From contig OU452229.1 of NCBI GenBank assembly GCA_911728455.2, positions 8,360,811 through 8,424,810 on the forward strand: a stretch of 64,000 nt of DNA, given 5' to 3'. The notes under the pieces are model-generated. The model was given only the letters and a program-made list of their open reading frames with translations. It was not told the origin of the DNA and did not search any database. A program made the translations under genes and the position numbers. Source of the DNA: Marthasterias glacialis. Its lineage: Eukaryota > Echinodermata > Asteroidea > Forcipulatida > Asteriidae. This document shows, piece after piece, positions 53,733-63,914 of the stretch (position 1 is its first letter; each line of letters begins with the position of its first letter).

Positions 53733-54495
53733 GTTTTTATCACAAAGTTCGGGGCTGGCCTGACCCTACTCGGGATTATCTGGTGTCTAAATTATTAGAG
53801 GGCTGTCGTAGAGATCGCCCAGCAGTGTCAGACAAGCGTTTACCCATGACATTGCCTTTGTTGTCCCACCTATTACAGGCCTTACCTAGCGTTTGTACTT
53901 TACTATTTGAAGTGGCTCTTTTCAAGGCCGTGATAGTGCCTTTTTTGGCTTCATGGCATTGGTGAATTTGCAGCTACCTCCAGTACATGCTTACAGCAAT
54001 CGCTGCTTATGTTTTCCGATCATTATGTGCGTTTTTGTAATTTACATACACTTTCAGCTTCGGTGGTTGTTTCTTTCCGTCGTTCCAAAAATAATATGAC
54101 TGGCCCCCCACAACAGATCCAATTGGTTCGTGCTGCTGATTCCACAGTATGTCCAGTTCAGGCCTTATCAGTTTGCAGCCATTCGCCCTCCTTTACAGGG
54201 CAGCTTTTTCTGTCATTTCGATGGGAGCCCTCTTACGCAATTTCAGTTTAATGCTTTTTTACGAAAGTTATTAGTTTTTTCAGGGTTGGGTGATGCTCAT
54301 ATCAGGGCACACTCCTTCCGTATTGGGGCGGCAACCACTGCAGCTGCTTTGGGTACCCCCTTGGATGACATCCAAGCTATGGGCCGCTGGCGTTCTAATG
54401 CTGTGCACAGATACATTCGCCCCGGGGGCACAATGTATTTTGCCAGGGGTATAATTTCCCTTTATTATGCGGCAGCAATTAATTTTGTTTGTTGA
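53700..54495 (+). pseudogene. Tyrosine recombinase (Crypton/Ngaro-like), frameshifted
   Basis: The N-terminal helical core-binding domain is VSFYHKVRGWPDPTRDYLVS, KLLEGCRRDRP, then RLPMTLPLLSHLLQALPS. The catalytic domain ends with GLGDAHIRAHSFRIGAATTA (the H-x-x-R motif), DIQAMGRWRSNAVHRYIRPG (the tyrosine nucleophile in HRYIRP). A one-base loss near 53955 falls at the codon where the first catalytic arginine is expected (before IGEFAATSS), and other frame changes lie near 54130-54250. No RT or RNase H lies between ORF1 and this gene. The stop is at 54493-54495. Confidence 0.75.
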
Positions 54496-54503
54496 CTGTT
54501 TGA

Positions 54504-54801
54504 ATGGCAGGCGATGTCTGGATTGTTGGTGACTCGCTGATACACAGAGCATCACAACGGTTTGGCAGTGGGCCGATGGTTCGATGGAACGGGTGTGGTG
54601 GGGTGCGGTACTCAGATGTCCAGCGCCTATTAGATACCCTCAGTGCCAAGTGGTCCTCTCCGGGGTTGTTAATAGTACATATTGGTACTAATGATTTGGT
54701 AGATACTGATGCATTCTCTCTGCGGCAACGTATTGCATTGGTAATGCAGGAATGTAGAGGCCGGTTTCCCGATGCGGCACTAGTGTGGTCCGACATATAT
54801 T
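54504..54801 (+). CDS. SGNH/GDSL hydrolase, N-terminal part (interrupted by LINE)
   Basis: This starts at ATG 54504, eight bases after the recombinase stop. The protein begins MAGDVWIVGDSLIHRASQRF, with catalytic Ser in the GDS motif (block I). It continues with GCGGVRYSDVQ (the Gly of block II) and LLIVHIGTNDLVDTD (block III G-x-N-D). The frame is then interrupted after ALVWSDIY by the tail of a minus-strand LINE; block V lies beyond it at 56770. SGNH hydrolases are esterases or lipases; similar domains are known in some LINE ORF1s and in Ngaro-type retroelements. The role in mobility is unknown. Confidence 0.85.
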
Positions 54802-55124
54802 TATTTTTATTTATTTATTTCATTTCAAAGTTAAAAAGTACATCAACAATAAAAGTAGCATTAGCAACAAACAATAAAAACACAGAGGAGATGAGTGAAC
54901 CAACTAGAGCCCGATGGATTGCCTAAAAGAAACAAAGTTTCTGTCGAGAGGCTCTCCCTTCCAGTTGATTCTAATAAAAAACATTAATTATTAAAAACAT
55001 TAATCTATGAATTTAAATATAGAAAAAATGTACACAATTATTAATATTTACACAAAAGACAAAAAAATGAAAAAGCAAGTGAAAAAATGGGTAGTTATAC
55101 AAAGCAATTACATCAAATCTATAA

Positions 55125-55170
55125 AAAAAAAACAAAAAAAAAAAACAACAACAACAACAACAACAAAACA
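55125..55170 (+). repeat. A-rich and (AAC)n simple repeat
   Basis: A run of A interrupted by C leads into seven ACA/AAC units. It lies beside the SINE and may be associated with its insertion. Confidence 0.7.
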
Positions 55171-55207
55171 GCGATATCATAAACCAGCAAACAGGTATTA
55201 AGATACA

Positions 55208-55320
55208 CTTCGGGCGAACAAGAAAAAACCGACCCGAGCGGGACCCGAACCCGCGGCCCCGGGTCGACGTACCGGCATGTCAACCCAGAGGCCACCGGCC
55301 GAGATCCCACCCAGCCAACT
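55208..55320 (-). mobile_element. tRNA-derived SINE
   Basis: The minus strand carries an A-box-like GGTGGCCTCTGGGTTGACATG and a strong B box GGTTCGGGTCCCGC, with a tRNA-like spacing of about 40 bases. A CTCGGGTCGGTTTTTTCTTG (then TTCGCC) tail follows. The tail matches the foldback repeat at 63806-63914 (GTTAATTTTTCCTTGTTCAC), so both belong to one SINE family. It lies in the 3' untranslated part of the LINE. Confidence 0.65.
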
Positions 55321-55455
55321 CCCCTCCGCTCATCCAAAATGCAACCACAATTAACCCATCGGTTTTTACGGTATATTACATTAAAACAGGTATTAAAAAA
55401 ACAAAAAAAACAAACAAACCTTGAATAAAACAGGGAAATGGTTCTGCACAAAATA

Positions 55456-56619
55456 TTAGTACGCTTGAGTAATGGGTGGCATAGAATACACAAAATAACG
55501 TATAGCATTAAGACATATTACTGGGGATGTAACTGCGCATAATTCCTGTACATGATTTGGAAGTGAATCCCAGAATCTTTGAAAATAAAAGAAACAAGAG
55601 TACTTCAGGGAATTGGTTCTGGCGAGTCTGTGTTTGGAGACCAATTTATCGGTTCTTCGTGTATTTGGTTCTGGTAAAAGTTGAAGTGGGATGTCATTCA
55701 GTCTGTGAAGGCACTTGACTACAAAGGAAACACTAAGAAACAAAAACCGGTTATACAAAGGAGGCAGATTAAGTTGAGTGAGACGTTGTTCATATGTGAG
55801 GGATTCAGCAACTCTATAAGGAAAACAGGAACGAGTAAATCTTCTTTGCACAGCTTCAAGGGATTGAATATGATTTTTCTGGTTCGGGAGCCATACGGGA
55901 ATGACGTACTCAAGAACAGGTCTGCAGAGCGAACAGAAAAGTTTTAAAAGAACATCTGGATTTTTTGAGTGAACAGTTCGTCTGATGAATCCGCATAACC
56001 TGGATCTGGAACACTTAGATTTAACAGATTGGATATGTTTGGACCAAGTAAAATCCCTACTGAAAATAAAACCCAATTATTTGTAGGAATCCACTGCTTC
56101 AAGTGGTTCATTGCCTAAATGATAAGTACTAGCAATTTCTCGTTTAGACCTAGTTACATGCATTACTTTGCACTTCAGTGGGTTAAGCTTCATACTATTT
56201 TCGTCACACCACCTAGAGATAATGTCAAGATCATTTTGTAAAATCAAACAATCAGTTTGGTTACTCACAGTACGACATAAAACAGTATCATTGGCATATT
56301 ACGGGAGAGACGATTGGATAGTTCTTGGCAGATCGGCTGTAAATAAATTAAAAAGAACAGGTCCGATAACTGACCCCTGAGGGACCCCTTAGGTTACAGG
56401 AGCCCAGTCAGATTCTGTGCCCAAGAACATGACACGTTGTGAGCGACCTGAAAGAAACGATTTGATCCAAGAGAGAGTCTTACCGCATATGCCATAATGA
56501 TGGAGTTTCTGCAAAAGAATTGAATGATTAATTCGGTCAAAGGCTTTGGACCAGTCCAGAAATATTGCATCAACTCTTTTAGGTTTAGAGTCCAAAGCCC
56601 TCGCCCAAGTATCAAACAA
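55456..56619 (-). pseudogene. LINE reverse transcriptase, 5'-truncated
   Basis: RT begins at FLDWSKAFDRINHSILLQKL (first catalytic Asp), then GICGKTLSWIKSFLSGRSQR and GVPQGSVIGPVLFNLF. The active site reads YANDT instead of YADDT, so the second Asp pair is broken. The thumb and C-terminus (NSMKLNPLKCKVMHVTRSKR, VLEYVIPVWLPNQ, RRFTRSCFPY) run to the stop at 55456. Three frame or stop changes are present, at about 56389, 56290 and 56077. It belongs to the CR1/Jockey superfamily. Confidence 0.8.
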
Positions 56620-56635
56620 TGTAACAGGGCCTGCT

Positions 56636-56872
56636 ATTTCGGTGCTTTTTCACCCAAAAAGATGGAAATGAAAAGGAGGTCCATCAACCGGTATGCCGCT
56701 TCATTTAGCCGCCGCATTGGGGCAACTGTGCTTCACCACCCCCAGTTTCTCTGGTCTAACTTTCCAATGTTTTGATTTGATGGGGTACATCTTTCTGAGG
56801 TGGGTAACAAGATTTTTCAGGGGAACCTACGTGTCAGCGTCACTATGCATACACATACAGGGTAACTACTGG
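56636..56872 (+). pseudogene. SGNH hydrolase, C-terminal part with one nonsense codon
   Basis: Continuing the frame beyond the LINE: YFGAFSPKKMEMKRRSINRY, AASFSRRIGATVLHHPQF, LWSNFPMF, a stop, FDGVHLSEVGNKIFQGNLRV and the end near 56870. DGVHLS is the block V Asp-x-x-His of SGNH hydrolases, so all four blocks exist across the two halves. The single TGA stands where an arginine (CGA) would be expected. Confidence 0.8.
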
Positions 56873-57480
56873 ACCACATCACACCCCACCTCACCTAACC
56901 GCCAAACCAGCCCTCCCACTTATTAAAAAAAAAAAAAAAAAAGCTGTCCATTCCTTTGGGGCACGCTGCTCGTGTTTGTCATTTTTCTAGGGAAGTGGAC
57001 TGCCACTGCCTGCTGGGGGGTCGTATAAATTTTAAATTTAAGTGGTAACTAAGGAAATGTTTAGCTTTTAAAACTGTAGCACCCGCCATTTCCGCTGGGG
57101 CTATTTTATGTTGATTCCAATTACGTGTACAAGTGATGGAATAATCTTTAAGCCTTATAGAAGGCCTTTCTTTACCTTAATGAAACATTAATTGCTTACA
57201 CCCACTATTTTCAGTGGGGTTAGCTGAACTGTAATGCAACTGCGTGTACAAGCAGTGCAATCACATAGAGCCTTGTAGGCCAATTTGACATGTGTGAAAG
57301 TAACCCCCCTTTTGTCTGTAAAGTTGGGTGTGGCAAATGTGTTTGCCCCCTCCTCTTTTTATGGCAGGTTGCCAAGTAATGTTTATGGCAGGTTGCCAAG
57401 TAATCCGGGCCTGGTATGTGTGTATGTCTTCTGGGGTTACTTTCAAATAAAAGTTATTGAAGTAAAGGAGTTCCTGGTTT
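56873..57480 (+). repeat. 3' region of the recombinase-SGNH element with internal direct repeats
   Basis: No coding is seen. A run of 18 A lies at 56926-56943. Two diverged units (about 57078-57168 and 57200-57285) share CACCC(G/A)C, ACTGTA-type and TGCGTGTACAAG-type words. A 24-base unit (TTTATGGCAGGTTGCCAAGT...) is repeated twice at 57358-57404. AATAAA at about 57447 may be its poly(A) signal. The element's right end is not defined. Confidence 0.5.
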
Positions 57481-58279
57481 TTGCCAAATTGTGGTAATAA
57501 CCAATAGTGTTGAATAAACATCACAGGTAAACATCACAGGGCGCCAGTGGTATTACTAAGCCTATTACTGTAAACTTATAGTTACCTGACCAGTACATGT
57601 ATTTAATACCTACAAGTAAAATTGGGTTAAATTACCTAAACAAAATGACCATTATGATACAACCATCAAAATGATCCTGTGTTTGATAAATTTCCCGCCC
57701 CAAAAATGCCAAAAGTGAAAGGAGATGGGGATGGAGGTGGGTGATAAAAACACCATTGAGGTAACATAGATGTGATCTTGATGAAGAGCTGTGACAAAGT
57801 GTAACAAATTTCTTACCAAGAACAGAAATGACATAGGATAAGATGCTGATTGGATGCAAGTTGAAATCTTCCTCCCATTGGTTATTAAAAGAGCCAATCA
57901 GGTCAAACTGCCACTGACCCCTTATTGGTCAAAACACCAGGATCTGATTGGTTGACCTAAGTGGAGCTTGGATCCTTGTTTTTCACAAAATTGTCAATGG
58001 TATTTTATGTGTTAAATGTTCTGCATAAGAATTGTGTACAGCATCAATGTTGGTCAACCCCTCCCATAACTGCTTATGCAAATAATTTACTGGTCCACTC
58101 TATGACTGGTCAACAGTTTACTCAACTTAAGGTTTTAATTGGCTATTATCTGATAAACAGGATCCTCAGTTTGTCACAAGTAGGTGATGGAAATTACAAT
58201 GTTTCAGTTTCTGCACTGTGTGCAACTGTTGTTAGCCCAAAAGTACATGTATTGCACAGAAAACATGTATGATGGAAGA
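57481..58279. other. No recognisable feature
   Basis: AT-rich sequence with CCAAT/ATTGG words near 57895-57955 but no gene, repeat termini or RNA gene that I can support. Confidence 0.35.
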
Positions 58280-58790
58280 TCATGTAAGAAGAACATAATT
58301 GAACAAGCACTTAAAGCTAAGAAAAAGGCATTTGATCACTGAATGATAAAGTGTGATGTAGGTGTCTAGAGCTACATCTCGGTTCTTAGGGGGTACCCAA
58401 CTGCTCCTTTCTTTGAAACAGTGAGTGACCACAGGTGACTCGTCATCTGTTAAGGGGTCTACATGAAAATATTCGCGTAGACGTAGCCTGCGATTGAATC
58501 GGGCCATGTCTAGCTTGTTGGAAAGACAGTTGGTCGGGTTCTCTGGGTGTGGGGCAAAGGCGGCCTCGAGAGCAGTTTTACCTGTGGGTCAGTTAAAACT
58601 GTATCAGACAGGTTAACTACTGTATGTGTGGTCACTGTTGGCCCTTCAGTAGAAACTTTTGTGGAAACAATAATGTATTTCTTATGGTTAACTTGAGCTT
58701 TTTGGCATTTCTTATTTTTGCCCATTAGGTTGGACCTTAAGTATGGTATTCCATATGTACCACTACTTTTACAAAAAAATAAATGTTGCA
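58280..58790 (-). pseudogene. Penelope-like retroelement N-terminal fragment
   Basis: Minus-strand frames give NLSDTVLTDPQVKLLSR, then MARFNRRLRLREYFHVDPLT and SSWVPPKNRDVALDTYITL. This is the N-terminal region typical of Penelope-like Pol (NLSxxxLTxxQxxLLSRGL; FxRRLRLREYF; W-x-P-P-x-x-x-D-x-x-L). The left neighbour in Pol (NKKCQKAQVNHKKYIIVSTK) is related at nucleotide level to 47905-48030 in the other Penelope-like copy. A frameshift lies near 58507. Confidence 0.7.
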
Positions 58791-58794
58791 CTGG

Positions 58795-59055
58795 AATTTT
58801 TTTCCGTTACATTAGAACTTTTTGCATCGCATAGAATTGTTTCCTTCACATTAGAATTTGTTTGCGTTGCATTAGAATGTTTTCCGTCTAATTAGAGTTG
58901 TTTGCGTCGCATTAGAATTGTTTCGGTCGCATTATAATTTTTTCAGTTGCATCAGAACTTTTTGTGTCATATTAGAATTTTTTCTGTCACACTACAATTT
59001 TTTTTGTGTGGCATTAGAAATTGTTTGTGTGGCATTATTTGGGTCGCATGGGGGC
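58795..59055 (+). repeat. 20-bp minisatellite, about 13 degenerate copies
   Basis: Successive units of the type GCATTAGAATTGTTTCCGTC recur with period 19-22. They differ mainly in the variable T run and in the final TCGC, TTGC, TCAC or TGGC. The period is clear over about 260 bases. There is no coding frame shared by all units. Confidence 0.85.
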
Positions 59056-60185
59056 CTTCGAAAGTATTTCATTTTATCAACGATCAAATGCTTTATACTC
59101 AGCATACACTCTATTTACCTGTAGTGATATGGAGCGCATGGTGGGAGACAGTATTCCATAATGTTTACATCGTGTATCATTCCATGTTAAGTGCAATGTA
59201 CGCACGTGATGGTCGATGCCTGTGTCTGTGTGAGCATGCGCAGTTTTCTTTGGGGACATTAGGTTGCTACAGTAAAAAGTTTTTGGGATCAATAATTTCA
59301 AGGGTAGGAAATTTGGCTGACCAATCAGGGCAGGGCTGGACATATCATACGACTTCAGGTGGGTCAAAATTCTGACCAATGGGTTTTTGTTATGGGATTG
59401 TTAGCCAATGGGATTCCAGCGTTATTGGCGGAAAGTGTCCATTCTGTAGAGTGATTGGTGATATTTATGATTATGGGAAAAGTTCATCAACACACCTCTT
59501 CAGAATGCAGGTAGAGGGTGAACAATGATAAGTTTTCTCATCGAACTTGCAGACAGGAGTTCAAACTGGGAGAAAGAAATCATGCATGTGTCAGACACTG
59601 GTTTAGACACTAGGGAACCAGGAATATTGGCAAGTTCTTCAGTGATGTTCTGTGTTTTGTTTGCGAAGAACTTTGAAAATCGACCAACAAGGCGTAATGG
59701 TTTGGATTACAAATCAGTAGATACTGAATTTTAAATAACAATCTTTGTTTTCATGTAATTTGAAACCTGAGGGCGTCATGATGACTTAACTGTATGCTGT
59801 TTCCAAGACACGTTTTCACCAATCATGTATGAATACCTGTACGAACTCTTGGTTTGGTTTATGGTACTGCCATTTAAGCAGAGGGGAGCATTATGCAAAT
59901 ATTTGTTTTACTCATATTAATCAATAGTTTGTTTGCTAGAAAAAAGTTTGTTTACTTATCTTAACAAGCAATATCAACATTGTTGTGATTATACAACTGC
60001 GTGTAGCTGGTGTAAAATAATCTTTCTGTACAATTGGTGGGTTCTTTTAAACAGTAAAGAAATCAAATTTCCTACTCTGTAAACCCCGGATGCCCTAAGT
60101 AACAAGTTTGCCATTTTTTTCATTGAAAAATTTGTTAAATTAAGAGCCACTATGAGGTAGAAATAAGGACTATTCGGACCATGAA
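59056..60185. other. No recognisable gene
   Basis: Several GACCAATCA/ATTGG words occur at 59315-59460, and short open frames without domains. A 69-residue frame at 59525-59734 has no recognised similarity. Confidence 0.35.
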
Positions 60186-61290
60186 ATGTACAATGTTGTT
60201 ATTCAAAATGTTATGGATAGATTTCACGAACTGGATCAAAGTGATGTCTGTCGCATTGTAAATGGCTGTGCTAACAAAAGCTGTTATCTTGATAGCCTCC
60301 CAACATGGTTACTGAAAGATAATATTGATATTGTTAGTACTTCTCTTACTAGCGGTGTGTTCCCTAAAGGTCTCAAACAGGCCATTGTCACTGCTGTCTT
60401 AAAGTAGACCACATCGGATTGAAATGATCTAAAGAACTACAGGCCTGTGTCCAACATTGGGTTCATTGGTAAGGTAACTGAGAAAGCAGTCATTATCCAG
60501 GTTAATGGGCACATGCAAGCGAATGCTCTTGATAAAGTTTTTCAGTCAGCTTACAAAGAAAAGCACAGTACGGAACTGGCATTGCTTAAAGTGAAAAATG
60601 ACATCGTGTATGCCCTTGATGATAACAGAGCTGCCTTCCTGATTATTCTTGATCTTTCTGCTGCCTTTGATACCATTGACCATAACATCCTATTACATCG
60701 TCTGGAACATGACTTTGGTATCATTCTTATTTAACGGATCGTCATTTCAGAGTTTCTGTTAGAGGCACAAATTCAAATTTGTTTCATGTGGTGTTCCACA
60801 AGGGTCAATCATAGGTCCCAGAATATTCACTTTGTACTCTCAGCACGTTACCAGTATAATCCGAGGTCGTGGGTTATATTTTCACATCTAGGCAGATGAT
60901 GTACAGATCTACACGATTTTTAATCCCAAGGTTCCTGGTGATGCAGCGTGCGCCATCTTTAAACTATCTTCCTGAGTTGATGAGGTTCGGTTATGGCTCA
61001 AAGGTAACATGCTCAAACTCAATGATTCTAAGACCGAGTTCTTTATTGCTGCTTCCCCAAACAACATAAAAAGGCTGTCTGACACCACTATCCGAAATAA
61101 CTCCGTCAACTACCATTACCAACCTTGGCGTTATTTTTGACACATCCATGACCATTTCAGATCATGTCACTTGTCTGTGTAAATCAACAAATTTTCTTTT
61201 ATGGAACTTGGCTAGAATTCACAGATTTTTAGACCAGGAAGCCTATTGTAGTGCTATGCGGGCGTTAATACTAATTAGGCCAAATTGTTC
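60186..61290 (+). pseudogene. CR1-like LINE reverse transcriptase remnant
   Basis: Frames read NGCANKSCYLDSLPTWLLKD, TSGVFPKGLKQAIVTAVLK, KNYRPVSNIGFIGKVTEKAV, FQSAYKEKHSTELALLKVKN and FLIILDLSAAFDTIDHNIL (first catalytic Asp). After a frame change come GVPQGS-like and ADDVQ-like sequence (about 60785-60905), ending in a decayed thumb region by 61290. The LDPxPTWLLK...SAYRxxHSTETALL signature is that of CR1/L2-type LINEs. It is heavily broken. Confidence 0.75.
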
Positions 61291-63229
61291 ATCCATTTGT
61301 CACCTATTCATTTAAAGATTTCATTCCATTGTTACGGATTATTCCCAAAACTTTTTGAAGTTAAAAGTCAATGGTTGTATAACTAAAGTGTATTTTGCGG
61401 ATATTTGTTGTAACCCGTGGTTCACCTCAAAAGTAACAGGAACCAAAAAACATTAAACAATTCCCTTTTTGAATAAACTCTTGACTTTTACACAATTCAG
61501 CATTTGTAGTACACAAAGAAAACGTTTTATTCCAAAAAAGATAAGTAAGTGGATATTAAATAATGATTACAGGTGAAAATGTAATGAGCTCATGTAAAGT
61601 CTAATTTTGAAATACACAGGATCCTGTATAGTTAAATAATATAAATTTACAGAAAAGGCACCAAATTTAAAGAAAAGGACAACCCTAAACCGCGGTCCAC
61701 GTCCTTTGGGCGAAGTCCAAGAAAACTACCGGTTGGGAAAGTCCAATTGAAGGGAGGGGGACACTTCACGTGTAGGCGGCCATCTTCTTCAAATGGTTTG
61801 TAGAGGATACTGATTAGATTTTATACTTGCGGAACTGAAGTGGTCTGGTGACGAAGTGGACGGGGTCTGCCTGGGTCGAGACCGTAAATGGGTGTTGGTG
61901 TCTAGAGGGCCAGTCTAGCTTCTTCACCAAGTCGTCCAGTCATCGGTGCCTGGATAGAGTTTTACTGCCAGTAAAACATAATCTAAAATAGAGAGCCAAC
62001 ATTCGTGCAAAAGGAGGCAACTTGGGATGAGGATCCTCCGATAAAGCAAAATGAAGAAAACTATCATGCATGTAGTCAGCACAATAGCAGAATCAGGAAT
62101 GCTGAATTCTGCTAAAGTTTAGGGCAAGCTTACATCTGGAACATGCCCTGACTACATGACCAGCCCAGGCTCTCATTGGTCAAATTCAAATTATCACACA
62201 GGATGCTATATATGATTGGTCATTTGGTATAACCTGCAGATGAACAGTCAGCAGAAGTTTGTGGTTTTCACAGCTTCTAGCTGGTGGGATCAACAAGCAG
62301 GGATTAAGTGTCCCTGCATCCTTCTTAGTAACTGGAAGGCTATTGTGAGTGTACACCCTAGTGTACCAGTCACTAATAAAAAGCAAGTGGATACAAAGGG
62401 ATCCTCTGCACTTCCAGGAAGAAGAAAAGATCAAAGACCCTCCCTACCATAGTAGGCAAAGATCAAAGATTTACTATAATAAAAGGAAGCAAAAGTAGGT
62501 AGAGATCAAAGATCTCTGGAATTAAAAGTAAGAAAGGATGAAAGGGTCTACTGGAACAAAGCTTACCAGTAGGGCAAAGATAATACACCATAAAAGATCA
62601 GTAAGGGAATCATAAAAACATTGTCATAATGAAAAATTAAGGAATATAATATTATAACCCAAGACCTGTTTTGGGGTCGGGGTTACATTGTAAACTGTCT
62701 TTGCTTTTGGAAAATGAAGACTATTATAAGTCGATATATAATACTTCCAGGAATTTCCCGCAACATGAGCCCTACTGGGTCGAACCATACTGGGTGTGGT
62801 CAGGTTGCCGCAACTATCCACGGAGCAACTCCGAAGGGGTCTAACCTACATGTATACTGCGACTGGGGCTGGGGCTGGTCTACTTTTCTGGGCTGTTTTG
62901 CCAAGTCGTCTGAGTGGGGGGTACCGAAACGCTACAGTCACCGAGCTGAGAGTCATTCAATTTAAGTTTATGTTACTTTCGTTGTATTAAATCCATTTAG
63001 TATACTTTTTTATATTTAGTTCGTACTGTATACTTGTTTATTCTAATTGAAGGGAAGGTACAAACCCAAAGAGAAAACAACGCTGTGCCTTGTCAGTAAA
63101 TCATAATAGTTTTTTTTTTTTTTTTTTTAACTAAAGTTGGTTGCAATTTCCAATCTGTTTTCACTGTTTTCCCTTTTTTGTGCAAGTCGTGTGTTGGTAT
63201 TAGTCCGAGTAGAGTGACAGTAGGGTTCA
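61291..63229. other. Mostly unassigned; GC-richer patch at 61690-61990 and degenerate purine repeats at 62405-62600
   Basis: The patch at 61690-61990 contains CACGTG and GGCGGCCATCTTC, words found in metazoan promoters (E-box and YY1-like), but no coding exon is attached. From 62405 a loose array of AAGATCAAAGA-type words recurs. A 64-83 residue frame around 62714-62990 has no recognised domain. Confidence 0.3.
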
Positions 63230-63234
63230 CTTTG

Positions 63235-63410
63235 CGACAAAAAACTTTGGCTGTTTAAAACTATCAGGAAATACTCCATTGGTAAATGACTTGTTAAAGA
63301 GCATCATCAATGGCTTGACTAAAGCATACTTTGCTCCCTTTATAACAAATGAACCTATACCATGTATACCATCACTACCTGGGGCTTTACCAGAGTTGAG
63401 AGGAGTGTTT
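63235..63410 (-). pseudogene. LINE reverse transcriptase fragment
   Basis: The minus strand reads GKAPGSDGIHGIGSFVIKGA, then LVKPLMMLFNKSFTNGVFPD and SFKQP. This corresponds to the KAPGxDGI...LFNxSxxxGxFPxxWK block near the start of LINE RT. The rest of the element is not visible. Confidence 0.7.
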
Positions 63411-63805
63411 TGTAAGAGGACATCGCATCCTGATACAAAACAATATGGGGTATAAGCATTGTTTTATGCTATTTCACAGAATTGGAGTTACATCATAAAA
63501 AAAGTTTTCTTGGGATTTTATGAATCCATTATGACATAGCAAAGGAGATCACATGCCCTTTCGATGCAGTTAGGCAACTCTCCCTTCCCTATGTTTTTTT
63601 TTCCACAAGTAAACTCGACTTTGCGCTGAGAATAATCTTGCTGGGTTGTGGGTGCTATCTCATGTGGGATTAGAGTAACTGACAAGGCAAAATTTGTCCA
63701 TTTTGAAATTATCCAAGGCTCCAGAGGTTTCTCACAGATTCTCTGAAAATTCAGTACCTGAATAAATTAACAAGCAATAAACTACAAGGGAAAATCAATT
63801 TTGGG
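63411..63805. other. No recognisable feature
   Basis: AT-rich non-coding sequence between the LINE fragment and the foldback SINE. Confidence 0.35.
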
Positions 63806-63914
63806 GTGAACAAAGAAAAATTGACTGGAGCGGGATCTGAACCTGCAACCACCGGTACGTTAAACCAGTGGTCACAGGTTCAAATCCCGCTCAAGTTAAT
63901 TTTTCCTTGTTCAC
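63806..63914. mobile_element. Foldback of SINE tails, 109 bp
   Basis: The left arm (GTGAACAAAGAAAAATTGAC, then GAGCGGGATCTGAACCTG) and right arm (CAGGTTCAAATCCCGCTCAA, then GTTAATTTTTCCTTGTTCAC) are reverse complements with few mismatches over about 48 bases. Each arm carries a B-box-like GGTTCAAATCC word. The family is that of the SINE at 55208-55320. Confidence 0.75.

Larger units (their letters stand above)
54802..56635 (-). mobile_element. CR1/Jockey-group LINE inserted in the SGNH gene
   Basis: The minus-strand copy has its 3' tail at the left border, (AAAT)n at about 54802-54822, and is 5'-truncated in RT at about 56635. A TATTT-like duplication flanks it (TATATTT at left, CTATTTC at right). 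Removing it restores the SGNH gene, so it is younger than the recombinase element. Confidence 0.8.

Noticed and set aside
59525..59734. 69-residue + strand frame
   Set aside because: No domain, no splice or promoter context; length is expected by chance.
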